From Oscillospiraceae bacterium (GTDB taxonomy: Bacteria; Bacillota; Clostridia; Oscillospirales; Oscillospiraceae), in contig JAFQFC010000007.1 in assembly GCA_017415775.1 (NCBI GenBank), positions 1 to 38,881 on the forward strand: DNA of 38,881 bases, in the 5' to 3' direction. Below, in pieces: positions 23,497-31,483 of the stretch. The notes under the pieces were generated by a model. That model saw only the letters and a program-made list of their open reading frames with translations, had not been told where the DNA came from and did not search any database. The stretch's first letter is position 1. Every line of letters starts with the position of its first letter. The position numbers and the translations under genes are program-made.

Positions 23497-24705
23497 TTAT
23501 CCTTCCTTCTTCTCGTCCTTGATGTCCACGGTCCGCACAAAATACCGCGGGCTTGACTGTTGGGCATAGCCGTCGATCTCCAGAACGGTCAGAGCCGACA
23601 GCACCCGCCGCATCGGCAGGCCCGTCTCCTCGGCCACCTCGTCGCTCAGCTTACCCTCCCGGGTGTCCAGCACCCGAATGATACGGATCTGATCGTCGGT
23701 CAGACCCTCTTTGTTTCTTCGCAGATCCAATACCGGCAGCGTCGGCAGCGCCACTGCCTCCGTCTCCGGCTCGTCGACCACTTCCACCGTCTGCCGGGGC
23801 AGCCGCCCCTTGTCGGTGTGCAGTCGATGGGGGAAGCGGCTTTGATACCCGGCCAGCACATCCCAGCCGTCCATCACCAGGCCGGCGCCGTCCCGGATCA
23901 GTTCGTTGCAGCCCCGGCTCAAAGGCGAATCAATGGGCCCCGGCACCGCAAACACATCTCTTCCCTGCTCCATGGCCGTCCGGGCCGTGATCAGCGCACC
24001 GCTGCGTGCAGGCGCTTCCACCACCACAGCAGCCAGACTCAGGCCGCTGATGATGCGGTTGCGCACCGGGAAATGCCATGCCTCCGCCGGCGTTCCCGGC
24101 GGATATTCGGAAAGCAGCACGCCTGTGGCGGCCACGTCCTCGTACAGTCGTCGGTTGGCGTAGGGATAGATCACATCCACACCGCCGCCCAGAATGGCGG
24201 CCACAAAGCCGCCGGCACGCAGCGCACCCTTCATGGCCGCCGCATCAATCCCGTCTGCCATGCCGGACACCAGCAAAGCGCCCTGCTTGGCCAGCTGGTA
24301 GCCCAGTTCCTCCGCCGCATGGATGCCGTAGGGTGAGCATTTGCGGGTACCCACCACCGCCACAGCCGCCTCCTCGTCAAAGAGGGGCATGGCACCCTTG
24401 CCGTACAGCAATACCGGCGCATCGTAAATGCTCCGCAGCCGATGAGGATAGGCCGCATCCTGCACCGTTACAATAAAAATCTCCTTGGCCGCACATTGGG
24501 CCAGGATCTCCTCGGCCCGGTGCAGGCTCTTGTCCTGCAGCCGCTGCCGCTGCTCCTCGCTCAGGCCGTCCACCAGACGAAGATGACCCTCGTCGGCGTA
24601 GTAGACCTCCTCCGGCGAGTCAAAATGTTCCAACAGCTGCCAGCAGCTGCGGTTGCTCAGGCCCGGCAGATTGGTCAGCCAAAGCCAGTATTTCAAGGCC
24701 GCCAT
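23497..24705 (-). CDS. dprA: DNA processing protein DprA/Smf
   Basis: A 402-residue single-strand DNA-binding protein that loads RecA during natural transformation. An N-terminal SAM-like domain (about 1-90) is followed by the Rossmann-like core with VVGTRKCSPYG near 124, LVSGMADGIDAAAMKGAL near 152, GGGVDVIYP near 180, and SEYPPGTPAEAWHFPVRNR near 205. A C-terminal winged helix (about 330-395) is present, as in full-length DprA. The frame extends to 24768, but the ATG at 24705 follows AAAGGAGG by 7 nt. The dprA-topA neighbourhood is conserved in many Firmicutes. Its presence does not by itself show that the strain is competent. Confidence 0.94.
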   Translation of the reverse strand: MAALKYWLWLTNLPGLSNRSCWQLLEHFDSPEEVYYADEGHLRLVDGLSEEQRQRLQDKSLHRAEEILAQCAAKEIFIVTVQDAAYPHRLRSIYDAPVLLYGKGAMPLFDEEAAVAVVGTRKCSPYGIHAAEELGYQLAKQGALLVSGMADGIDAAAMKGALRAGGFVAAILGGGVDVIYPYANRRLYEDVAATGVLLSEYPPGTPAEAWHFPVRNRIISGLSLAAVVVEAPARSGALITARTAMEQGRDVFAVPGPIDSPLSRGCNELIRDGAGLVMDGWDVLAGYQSRFPHRLHTDKGRLPRQTVEVVDEPETEAVALPTLPVLDLRRNKEGLTDDQIRIIRVLDTREGKLSDEVAEETGLPMRRVLSALTVLEIDGYAQQSSPRYFVRTVDIKDEKKEG

Positions 24706-24721
24706 ACCGGGCCCTCCTTTC

Positions 24722-25474
24722 TCAGCGATATGCCTCCCACAGCAGCACGGTGGCTGCAATGGCGGCATTCAGCGACTCGCACCGCTCCGCCATGGGAATG
24801 CGGACGGTCCGGTCGCACAGTGTCAGCACTTCCTCCGTCAGGCCCCGTCCCTCGCTGCCGATGGCGATGGCGGCCCGGGTATAGTCCACATCCCGGGCGT
24901 CCAGCGTATCATCCCGCAGCGCCGCACCGTACAGCGGAATCTGCGCAGCGTTCAGCGCTTCCTTCATCTCCGCCGCCGTGGCCGTATATACCGGCAGGCG
25001 GAACACGGCGCCCATGGACGAGCGCACCGTCTTGGCGCTGTAGGGATCGGCACAGCCGGGCAGCAGGATCAATCCGTCACAGCCAAAAGCGTCGGCCGTG
25101 CGCCAGATGGTGCCCACATTGCCCGGGTCCTGCACGCCGTCGAGCACCATGTAGCGCTTGCCCTCCGGCTTGGCGGGCAGCACCGTCTCCGGCAGGCGGC
25201 AGGTAAACAGCACGCCCTGCGGCGTCTTCATGGGCGAGATGGATTCCATCACGTCCCGGGGCACTTCCACGCAGCGCACGGCGGCAGGCAGTGCAGGCAG
25301 CTCCGCTTCTGCCGTGGCCACCACCGTCACGATCTCCGCCCCCCACTGCACGGCTTCTGCCAGCAGCTTGGGACTGTCGCACAGATACTCGCCCGTCTCA
25401 CGCCGATAGGCAGCAGAGGACAGCTTGCGGATATGGGTCATCAGCGGGTTGGCACGACTGGTAATCTTTTCCAC
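24722..25474 (-). CDS. TrmH/SpoU family RNA 2'-O-methyltransferase
   Basis: A 250-residue SPOUT-class methyltransferase acting on rRNA or tRNA ribose. The N-terminal substrate-binding domain (about 1-95) precedes the knotted SPOUT core: LDGVQDPGNVGTIWRTADAF near 112 (motif 1), AIGSEGRGLTEEV near 205 (motif 2) and IPMAERCESLNAAIAATVLL near 227 (motif 3), which forms the SAM pocket. The target nucleotide cannot be named from sequence. It starts with GTG at 25474 behind CAGGAGG and is the first gene of the long trmH-dprA-topA-trmFO-plsX transcript, with its own promoter at 25528-25556. Confidence 0.9.
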   Translation of the reverse strand: MEKITSRANPLMTHIRKLSSAAYRRETGEYLCDSPKLLAEAVQWGAEIVTVVATAEAELPALPAAVRCVEVPRDVMESISPMKTPQGVLFTCRLPETVLPAKPEGKRYMVLDGVQDPGNVGTIWRTADAFGCDGLILLPGCADPYSAKTVRSSMGAVFRLPVYTATAAEMKEALNAAQIPLYGAALRDDTLDARDVDYTRAAIAIGSEGRGLTEEVLTLCDRTVRIPMAERCESLNAAIAATVLLWEAYR

Positions 25475-25527
25475 TTTTGTCCTCCTGACCGGTATAAGAT
25501 ACCTATTCTAATTAAGTATTACGCTTT

Positions 25528-25556
25528 ATCATATATCAGAAGTTTTGAAAAGTCAA
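25528..25556 (-). promoter_or_regulatory. Promoter of the trmH-dprA-topA-trmFO-plsX operon
   Basis: Minus strand: TTGACT (25556-25551), 17-bp spacer, TATGAT (25533-25528). Confidence 0.7.
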
Positions 25557-25631
25557 CGCAGAAGGCCGTACTTTCTTGCCGCTCTTTCCCCCGCTTTTCT
25601 CGCTGCGGCGTTGTTTTTCGTCCGCTTCCTC

Positions 25632-25660
25632 TTGTGACGACGCTGTTTTTTTGCTACAAT
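25632..25660 (+). promoter_or_regulatory. Promoter of the BMP-fusion/metallophosphoesterase operon
   Basis: TTGTGA (25632-25637), 17-bp spacer, TACAAT (25655-25660) with extended TGC; leader of about 37 nt. Confidence 0.65.
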
Positions 25661-25702
25661 AAAGGCAATCACAAGAAATCGGCGAAAGGAGCGTGTGTTC
25701 CC

Positions 25703-27640
25703 ATGAGCATGGAAGAAGCCACCAACCAATACCAATCTGCCTTGAAGCAGGGCCTGCGGGAGCAGCGGGAAGCGCTGGCCAACGGCGCATTTCCTCATCC
25801 CCCCATTCTGGACGAACTGCTGGAAGGCGTCAGCATCAAATCCATCTGCCACATCGGCGAAGCAGAGATTCCGGTGGAGCGTTTTGTGGGCCTGAAGTCC
25901 TCCGACCGGGCCACCGCCTTTTCCCCCACGTTCCTGCCGCTGCTGGCAGAGGGCACGGAGTTTGCCACCAAATGGATCAACCTGTGCACCGACCATCTCA
26001 GCGATACGGGCATCCGCGATCCCCTGATCAGCTACGAATATCTGGGCAACTTCTACGTGCAGGAAGGCAACAAGCGCCTGAGCGTGCTGAAGTTCAACGG
26101 TGCCACCCGCATCAATACCAGCTTCTACCGTGTCCTGCCGGAGGAGAGCGACGATCCCCGGGTGGTGGCCTATTACGAATTTCTGGAATTCTACCGCCAC
26201 GCCAAGATCTACGACGTCATGTTCACCCAGCCCGGTGACTTTGCCAAGCTCACCGACTGCATGGGCTTCACTCCGGATCAGGACTGGACGGAGGAGGACC
26301 GCCGTCAGTTCCGCTCCGGCTTCCACTACTTCCGCAAGATCTTTTTCGAACTGGGCGGCAGCAGCCTGCCCATGACGCCGGAGGAAGCGCTGCTGATCTG
26401 GCTGCAGGTCCACGACTACGCCGACCTGCGCCGCCTGAAAGCCACGGCGCTGAAAAAGAGTCTGGAAGATATGTGGGAAAACTTCGTTTCCACCGCCGAC
26501 CCCGACCCGGTGGTTCGCACGGAAGCCCCTCCCACCGAGGGAAAGCCCGGCCTTTTTAACCTGCTGAAGCTGAACCACATCCACGTGGCCTTCGTCCACC
26601 AGCGCTCGGTGGAAACCAGCTCCTGGACTGCCGCCCACGATCTGGGCCGTCAGCGTTTGGAAGAGGCCTTGGGCAACGCCGTCACCGTCCGCAGCTATTT
26701 CGGCGCCAACACACCGGAGGAAGCGGAAGCTCTGCTGGAGCAGGCCGTGGCCGACCGTGCCGAGGTGATATTCACCACCACCCCCCAGCTCATCGGCGCC
26801 AGCCTGAAAGCCTCGGTACGCCACCCCAACGTCCGGTTCCTCAACTGCTCGGTGCACATGCCCTACTCCACGGTTCACACCTACTATTGCCGCATCTACG
26901 AGGCAAAATTCATTACCGGCGCCATTGCCGGCGCCATCGCCGACAGCAACCGCATCGGCTATGTGGGGTCCTACCCCATCTACGGTGTGCCGGCCTCCAT
27001 CAACGCCTTTGCCCTGGGTGCCCGGATGACCAATCCCCGGGCCGTGGTGGAACTGAAATGGTCCTGCCTGCCCGGTAATCCCACCCAGGAATTTATGGAG
27101 CGGGGCGTTTATGTGGTTTCCAACCGGGATGCCCCGGTGGGTCAGAAGGGCCACATGTCCTACGGAACCTATCAGCTGGACAAGGAGTCCCGCTTGATTC
27201 CGCTGGGTTCTCCCGTCTGGCTGTGGGGCAAATTCTATGAAAACGTGATCCGTTCCATTCTCTCCGGCACATGGAGCACCCGGGGCACCACCGCCGCCAT
27301 CAACGACTGGTGGGGTCTGAGCGACGGTGTCATCGACGTGGCGCTGTCCGACACGCTGCCCCCCGGCATCCTGTCTCTGGCCAAGATCCTGCGGCAGGGC
27401 CTGCGGGACGGTCTCATCGACCCCTTCCGCTCCCGCATCATTGCGCAGGACGGCCGCATCATCAACGAAGGCGCCCGCAAGCTCAGCGCCGATGAGATCC
27501 TGCACATGGACTGGCTGTGCGACAACGTGCAGGGCTATATCCCCTCTTATGACGAGCTGCTGCCCATCGCCCAGCCCACCGTGCGGATGCTGGGCATCCA
27601 CCGCCACCAGATCCCCGATATGCCGGAGGTGATCACATGA
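25703..27640 (+). CDS. Cytoplasmic ParB-like / BMP (PnrA-like) fusion protein
   Basis: A 645-residue protein in two parts. Residues about 30-150 look like a ParB/Spo0J-type nucleotide-binding domain: YLGNFYVQEGNKRLSVLKF near 115 contains the EGNKR box equivalent to the (E)GxRR/EGNHR motif. A helical middle (about 150-280) follows. From about 290 to 600 it matches the basic membrane protein/PnrA family that normally binds purine nucleosides outside the cell (IHVAFVHQRS near 292, AEVIFTTTPQL near 352, AKFITGAIAGAIADSNRIGYVG near 400, INAFALGARM near 433). Unusually, there is no signal peptide or lipobox, so it should be cytoplasmic. The ATG at 25703 follows AAAGGAG; the open frame further upstream is antisense to the methyltransferase. 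It overlaps the next gene by 4 nt. An intracellular nucleoside or nucleotide sensor is the inferred role. Confidence 0.78.
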   Translation: MSMEEATNQYQSALKQGLREQREALANGAFPHPPILDELLEGVSIKSICHIGEAEIPVERFVGLKSSDRATAFSPTFLPLLAEGTEFATKWINLCTDHLSDTGIRDPLISYEYLGNFYVQEGNKRLSVLKFNGATRINTSFYRVLPEESDDPRVVAYYEFLEFYRHAKIYDVMFTQPGDFAKLTDCMGFTPDQDWTEEDRRQFRSGFHYFRKIFFELGGSSLPMTPEEALLIWLQVHDYADLRRLKATALKKSLEDMWENFVSTADPDPVVRTEAPPTEGKPGLFNLLKLNHIHVAFVHQRSVETSSWTAAHDLGRQRLEEALGNAVTVRSYFGANTPEEAEALLEQAVADRAEVIFTTTPQLIGASLKASVRHPNVRFLNCSVHMPYSTVHTYYCRIYEAKFITGAIAGAIADSNRIGYVGSYPIYGVPASINAFALGARMTNPRAVVELKWSCLPGNPTQEFMERGVYVVSNRDAPVGQKGHMSYGTYQLDKESRLIPLGSPVWLWGKFYENVIRSILSGTWSTRGTTAAINDWWGLSDGVIDVALSDTLPPGILSLAKILRQGLRDGLIDPFRSRIIAQDGRIINEGARKLSADEILHMDWLCDNVQGYIPSYDELLPIAQPTVRMLGIHRHQIPDMPEVIT

Positions 27641-28242
27641 GGATTTTGACTCTGTCCGACGAAGAATGCATGTCCCTGTGGGACTATTATACGCCCGGCA
27701 AGCTCAACGAATACGACCTGATCCTCTCCTGCGGCGATCTGAAGCCGGCCTATCTGTCCTTTCTGGTCACCATGGGGAAGGCCCCTTTGTTTTACGTCCA
27801 CGGCAACCATGACGGCGCATACGCCACCCATCCGCCGGAGGGCTGTGAGTGCATCGAAGACCGCATCGTCAACTACCGTGGCCTGCGGATTTTAGGTCTG
27901 GGCGGCGCCATGCGCTATAACCCCGGCGACCATCAGTACACCGAGGCCCAGATGCGCCGCCGCATCCAAAAGCTGCGATGGAAGCTGTGGCGCAGCGGCG
28001 GCGTGGATATCGTCGTGACTCATGCGCCCCCCAAGGGCCTTGGCGACGGCGAGGACTACGCCCACCGTGGCTGTGCGGCCTTTCTGGAGCTGCTGGACAA
28101 GTACAAGCCCCGCTATCTCATCCACGGCCACGTCCACCTCAGCTACGGCCACGAGATCCCCCGGGAGATGACGTACAACGACACCCGCATTATCAACGCC
28201 TACGAGCGCTACACCATCGACGTAGAGCCTTTGGCCAGATAA
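27637..28242 (+). CDS. Metallophosphoesterase (calcineurin-like), coupled to the BMP fusion
   Basis: A 201-residue single-domain phosphoesterase. Metal-site motifs are SCGDL near residue 31, VHGNHDG near 53, VTHAPPKG near 127 and IHGHVHLSYG near 162. The first motif, normally Asp-x-His, reads SDEE near residue 7, so the usual His ligand is replaced by Glu. The start ATG overlaps the stop of the BMP fusion in ATGA, so production is coupled and the two probably act together. Relatives hydrolyse phosphodiesters, nucleotides or phosphoproteins; the substrate here is unknown. With a nucleoside-type binding partner, a nucleotide or cyclic-dinucleotide substrate is a reasonable guess only. Confidence 0.85.
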   Translation: MRILTLSDEECMSLWDYYTPGKLNEYDLILSCGDLKPAYLSFLVTMGKAPLFYVHGNHDGAYATHPPEGCECIEDRIVNYRGLRILGLGGAMRYNPGDHQYTEAQMRRRIQKLRWKLWRSGGVDIVVTHAPPKGLGDGEDYAHRGCAAFLELLDKYKPRYLIHGHVHLSYGHEIPREMTYNDTRIINAYERYTIDVEPLAR

Positions 28243-28244
28243 GC

Positions 28245-28283
28245 AAAAAAGTTCCCGCAGACCAAGTCTGCGGGAACTTTTTT
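28245..28283. terminator. Bidirectional terminator after the metallophosphoesterase gene
   Basis: 18-bp perfect stem, 28245-28262 with 28266-28283, loop CAA, T-run on both strands. It also ends the convergent glycosyltransferase gene. Confidence 0.9.
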
Positions 28284-28285
28284 GT

Positions 28286-29155
28286 TTATTTGAAAAACAA
28301 ATTTTCCATCAGTTCTTTACTTTCCACGCTGGAAAACTTCCTGGCAAACAGGCACTCCGATGTCCGGATACTTTCGTAGTGTTCCATGGTCAGCACTTCC
28401 GGACTATAGCCATGTTTCCGCCAGTCAATAAATCTGGTTTTGAGCGGCGATATCTTCTGGCGAAAGGTCGAATTATAGGCAATCGTATGTACAAACACCT
28501 CATCGCAGCATTTTGTAAAGCGAAACACGGTTCTGATCCTGTCCTTTTGTGCCACGATATATTCGGCCAGCGCATGGGTAATATCAAAATAAGCGCTGCC
28601 TTTCATAAACATCAAGTCATCGTATTTTTTGCTTCGGTTCCCCAAACAAAGGTTAAGGGCTTTCGTAACACACGCCAGAAGAAAGTTCAGCATGGTGCAA
28701 CTCTTTTGCAGCACAACATTCTTTCCCGCATAGCGGACAAAGAAGTGGTATCTGTCATATCTGGCAGCAAAATTTTTCTTTTCGTTGGCGGCCTTGTCAA
28801 AGGAAATAAATTCCATTCCTTTATTTTCATAAAAGAAAGCGTCAATTTCCTCATTCGATTTCAAAGGCAGATCCACACCGGTAATCAGATGGTAATAGTC
28901 ATACTCACCCTTAACCGCAGCTTCCAAAAGGTCTATTTCGCACCGGATCTGTGAATACCCTCCCCAGTAGATACTTTTCTGTTCAATAAAGTGAACAAGT
29001 GCATTTTTTGCAACACCGCTAAACTCATCCACATTCATTTTTGATTTCTTATCCAAGTGAATATACAGCGCATGATTTACATCGTCGAGTCTCTCGATCA
29101 GCAGTTTTAATAGTTCGGGCTCGTGGTGCGCCATAATCAAATAAGCGTGTTTCAT
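28286..29155 (-). CDS. Glycosyltransferase family 14-like (core-2/I-branching N-acetylglucosaminyltransferase type)
   Basis: A 289-residue soluble glycosyltransferase matching bacterial members of the GT14 group, named after animal beta-1,6-GlcNAc transferases. It begins AYLIMAHHEPELLKLLIERLD (4-24), then LYIHLDKKS near 30, WGGYSQIRCEIDLLEAA near 65, YYHLITGVDLPLKSNEEI near 86 (the family's most typical stretch) and DEVFVHT near 219. It has no signal peptide; it would act in the cytoplasm on a cell-surface glycan precursor. The acceptor is unknown and no other glycan gene is nearby. The gene is visibly AT-richer than everything around it (about 40% GC by eye against roughly 60%), which suggests recent acquisition. 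The ATG at 29155 follows AGAGGAT. Confidence 0.82.
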   Translation of the reverse strand: MKHAYLIMAHHEPELLKLLIERLDDVNHALYIHLDKKSKMNVDEFSGVAKNALVHFIEQKSIYWGGYSQIRCEIDLLEAAVKGEYDYYHLITGVDLPLKSNEEIDAFFYENKGMEFISFDKAANEKKNFAARYDRYHFFVRYAGKNVVLQKSCTMLNFLLACVTKALNLCLGNRSKKYDDLMFMKGSAYFDITHALAEYIVAQKDRIRTVFRFTKCCDEVFVHTIAYNSTFRQKISPLKTRFIDWRKHGYSPEVLTMEHYESIRTSECLFARKFSSVESKELMENLFFK

Positions 29156-29186
29156 ATCTTATCCTCTTCATGCCGAATGTATATTT

Positions 29187-29237
29187 CTTCAAAAGCCCCC
29201 TTGTCTTGCAAATACAAGCGAGACAAGGGGACTTTTT
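29187..29237 (-). terminator. Terminator of the greA-lysS-pspC operon
   Basis: Stem of CCCCTTGTCT and AGACAAGGGG with flanking AAAAG/CTTTTT within 29187-29237; on the minus strand it ends in CTTTTG. It lies about 50 nt after the pspC stop and just upstream of the glycosyltransferase gene. Confidence 0.7.
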
Positions 29238-29285
29238 GAAACAATTGCAGAAAGATAATGCAGGGATTCTCTTATCAGAAGTTTC

Positions 29286-29477
29286 TTATTCCACAGGGGG
29301 ATTGGGCATCACCAGCAGGGCGATGATGTAGGCCAGCAGGCCGGCACCACCCAGCAGGGTAAACAGCACCCAGGCCAGACGGATCACCGTGGAGTCGATC
29401 TCCAGATATTCGGCGATACCGCCGCACACGCCGCCAAATTTCTTATCCTTGGCAGATCTGTAGAGTTTCTTGTTCAT
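29286..29477 (-). CDS. PspC domain-containing small membrane protein
   Basis: A 63-residue protein that is essentially one PspC domain: a basic start, KKFGGVCGGIAEYL (13-26), DSTVIRLAWVLFTLL (29-43) and a hydrophobic helix pair ending in VMP. Proteobacterial PspC senses envelope stress and activates PspA; in Firmicutes such short stand-alone versions are common and their role is poorly known. It follows lysS by about 40 nt on the same strand behind AAAGGGG and probably shares its transcript. One or two membrane passes. Confidence 0.88.
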   Translation of the reverse strand: MNKKLYRSAKDKKFGGVCGGIAEYLEIDSTVIRLAWVLFTLLGGAGLLAYIIALLVMPNPPVE

Positions 29478-29517
29478 GTCAGTTGCCCCTTTCTTTCAAA
29501 AGCCTTCCTTATGCGGA

Positions 29518-31452
29518 TCAATACAGCTTGGCACCTGCGGGGATCTTGTTGCTGACCATCAGCAGGTTCAGGCGCTCCTCGCCCTCCTCGCTGTGGATGG
29601 CGCTGAGCAGCATGCCGCAGGAGTCGATACCCATCATCTTGCGAGGAGGCAGGTTGGTGATGGCGATCAGGGTCTTGCCCACCAGCTCCTCGGGCTCGTA
29701 GTACTCATGGATGCCGCTGAGGATGGTGCGCTCGGTACCGGTACCGTCATCCAGGGTGAACTGCAGCAGCTTCTTGGACTTCTTCACAGCCTCGCACTTA
29801 AGCACCTTCACGGCACGGAAGTCGGACTTGGAGAAGGTCTCGAAATCCACTTCGTCGGCAAACAGAGGCTCGATCTCCACCTTGGAGAAGTCGATGGTCT
29901 CCACCACTTCCTCCACAGCGGGAGCGGCAACAGGCTGCTCTTCCTTCTTGGCAGGCTGATCCAGAGGCTTCATGGTGGGGAACAGGATCACGTCACGGAT
30001 AGAGTCGGTGCCGCACAGCATCATGGAGCAGCGGTCGATACCGAAGCCCAGACCGCCCGTGGGAGGCATACCGTATTCCAGAGCCATGACGAAATCTTCG
30101 TCCATCATGTCGGCTTCCTCGTCGCCGTTGGCACGCTTGGCAGCCTGTGCCTTGAAGCGCTCGTACTGGTCGATGGGGTCGTTCAGCTCGGAGAAGGCGT
30201 TGCCCATCTCGCAGCCGCAGATGAAGGCCTCGTAGCGCTCGGTCAGGTGATGATCGACAGGGCTGCGCTTGGCCAGGGGGCTGACCTCCACGGGATACAT
30301 GGTGATAAAGGTGGGCTGCACCAGGGTGCTCTCCACCTTCTGGTCGAAGGTCTCATACAGGGCGTTGCCCCAGGTCTTGTCCACACCGTCCATGTCCACG
30401 CCCACGCTCTTGGCCAGCGCCACAGCGGCCTCGCCGTCGCCCTCGCAGGCCATAAAGTCTGCGCCGGTGACTTCCTTGACGGCGTCAGCCATGGTGATGC
30501 GCTTCCAGCTGGGGGTCAGGTCAATGTCGTTGCCCAGCCACTGCACGTGGTAGGTGCCCAGGATCTCCATAGCAGCGCCGGAGATAATGGCCTCCAGAAT
30601 ATCCATCATGCCGTCCAGGTTGGTGTAAGCCTGATACAGCTCGCAGGTGGTGAATTCGGGGTTGTGCTTGGTGTCCATACCTTCGTTGCGGAAGATGCGG
30701 CCCACTTCATACACACGCTCCATGCCGCCCACGATCAGACGCTTCAGATGCAGCTCGGTGGCGATACGCATGTACATATCGATGTCCTGCGCATTGTGGT
30801 GGGTGATGAAGGGACGGGCGTTGGCGCCGCCGGCGATGGGGCTGAGGACAGGGGTCTCCACTTCCATGAAGCCCAGGCCGTCCAGATAGCGGCGCAGGTA
30901 GGAGACGAACTTGCTGCGGATCTCGAAGTTGCGCTTGCTCTCGGGATTGACGATCAGGTCCACATAGCGCTGACGATAGCGGATCTCCTTGTCGGTCAGG
31001 CCGTGGAACTTCTCGGGCAGGGGACGCAGAGACTTGCTCAGCAGGGTGATCTCCTTGGCCCGGACGGACATTTCGCCACGCTGGGTGCGGAACACGTCGC
31101 CCTTGACGCCCACGATGTCGCCGATGTCATATTTCTTGAAACGCTCATAGCATTCGGCATCCATCTCGTCCTGACGGGCGTACAGCTGGATGCGGCCGGA
31201 TTTATCCTGCAGGTCGCAGAAGGACACCTTACCCATGCCGCGCTTGCTCATCAGGCGGCCGGCGATGGTGATCTCCACGCCTTCCATGGCATCAAAGTTG
31301 TCCTTGATGTCCTGTGCATGGTGAGACACATCGAAAACGGTGATCTCAAAGGGATCCATGTGTGCATCCTGCAGTGCCTTGAGCTTGTCACGGCGGATCT
31401 GAAGGATCTCACTGAGTTCCTGCTGCTCGTTACGATTGATCTGCTCTGCCAT
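29518..31452 (-). CDS. lysS: Lysyl-tRNA synthetase, class II, with C-terminal EMAP-type tRNA-binding domain
   Basis: A 644-residue synthetase, well over the usual about 500. The N-terminal OB-fold anticodon-binding domain (about 45-150; ITIAGRLMSKRGMGK) and class II catalytic core are standard: motif 2 region RIFRNEGMDTKHNPEFT near 248 and motif 3 GLGFGIDRCSMML near 480. After a Glu/Pro/Ala-rich linker (about 500-530), an extra domain appears (about 540-644; DFRAVKVLKCEAV, LSGIHEYYEPEELVGK, LPPRKMMGIDSCGMLL), the Arc1p/Trbp111 OB-fold usually found at the end of MetRS. It probably strengthens tRNA binding. The ATG at 31452 follows AAAGGAG by 9 nt, 31 nt after greA. No T-box leader is present. 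Confidence 0.95.
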   Translation of the reverse strand: MAEQINRNEQQELSEILQIRRDKLKALQDAHMDPFEITVFDVSHHAQDIKDNFDAMEGVEITIAGRLMSKRGMGKVSFCDLQDKSGRIQLYARQDEMDAECYERFKKYDIGDIVGVKGDVFRTQRGEMSVRAKEITLLSKSLRPLPEKFHGLTDKEIRYRQRYVDLIVNPESKRNFEIRSKFVSYLRRYLDGLGFMEVETPVLSPIAGGANARPFITHHNAQDIDMYMRIATELHLKRLIVGGMERVYEVGRIFRNEGMDTKHNPEFTTCELYQAYTNLDGMMDILEAIISGAAMEILGTYHVQWLGNDIDLTPSWKRITMADAVKEVTGADFMACEGDGEAAVALAKSVGVDMDGVDKTWGNALYETFDQKVESTLVQPTFITMYPVEVSPLAKRSPVDHHLTERYEAFICGCEMGNAFSELNDPIDQYERFKAQAAKRANGDEEADMMDEDFVMALEYGMPPTGGLGFGIDRCSMMLCGTDSIRDVILFPTMKPLDQPAKKEEQPVAAPAVEEVVETIDFSKVEIEPLFADEVDFETFSKSDFRAVKVLKCEAVKKSKKLLQFTLDDGTGTERTILSGIHEYYEPEELVGKTLIAITNLPPRKMMGIDSCGMLLSAIHSEEGEERLNLLMVSNKIPAGAKLY

Positions 31453-31483
31453 AGTGCATTACTCCTTTTCTTCTCGCAGCGCT

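Noticed and set aside
24653..25702. 350-codon N-terminal extension of the BMP fusion frame
   Set aside because: It is antisense to the TrmH-like gene; the operon promoter (25632-25660) and ribosome site lie downstream of it.
25553..27607. Minus-strand 684-codon open frame opposite the BMP fusion
   Set aside because: Gly/His/Val-rich shadow of the coding strand; no ribosome site or motif.
31453..31483. T-box leader for lysS
   Set aside because: Only 31 nt separate greA and lysS; there is no room for a T-box.
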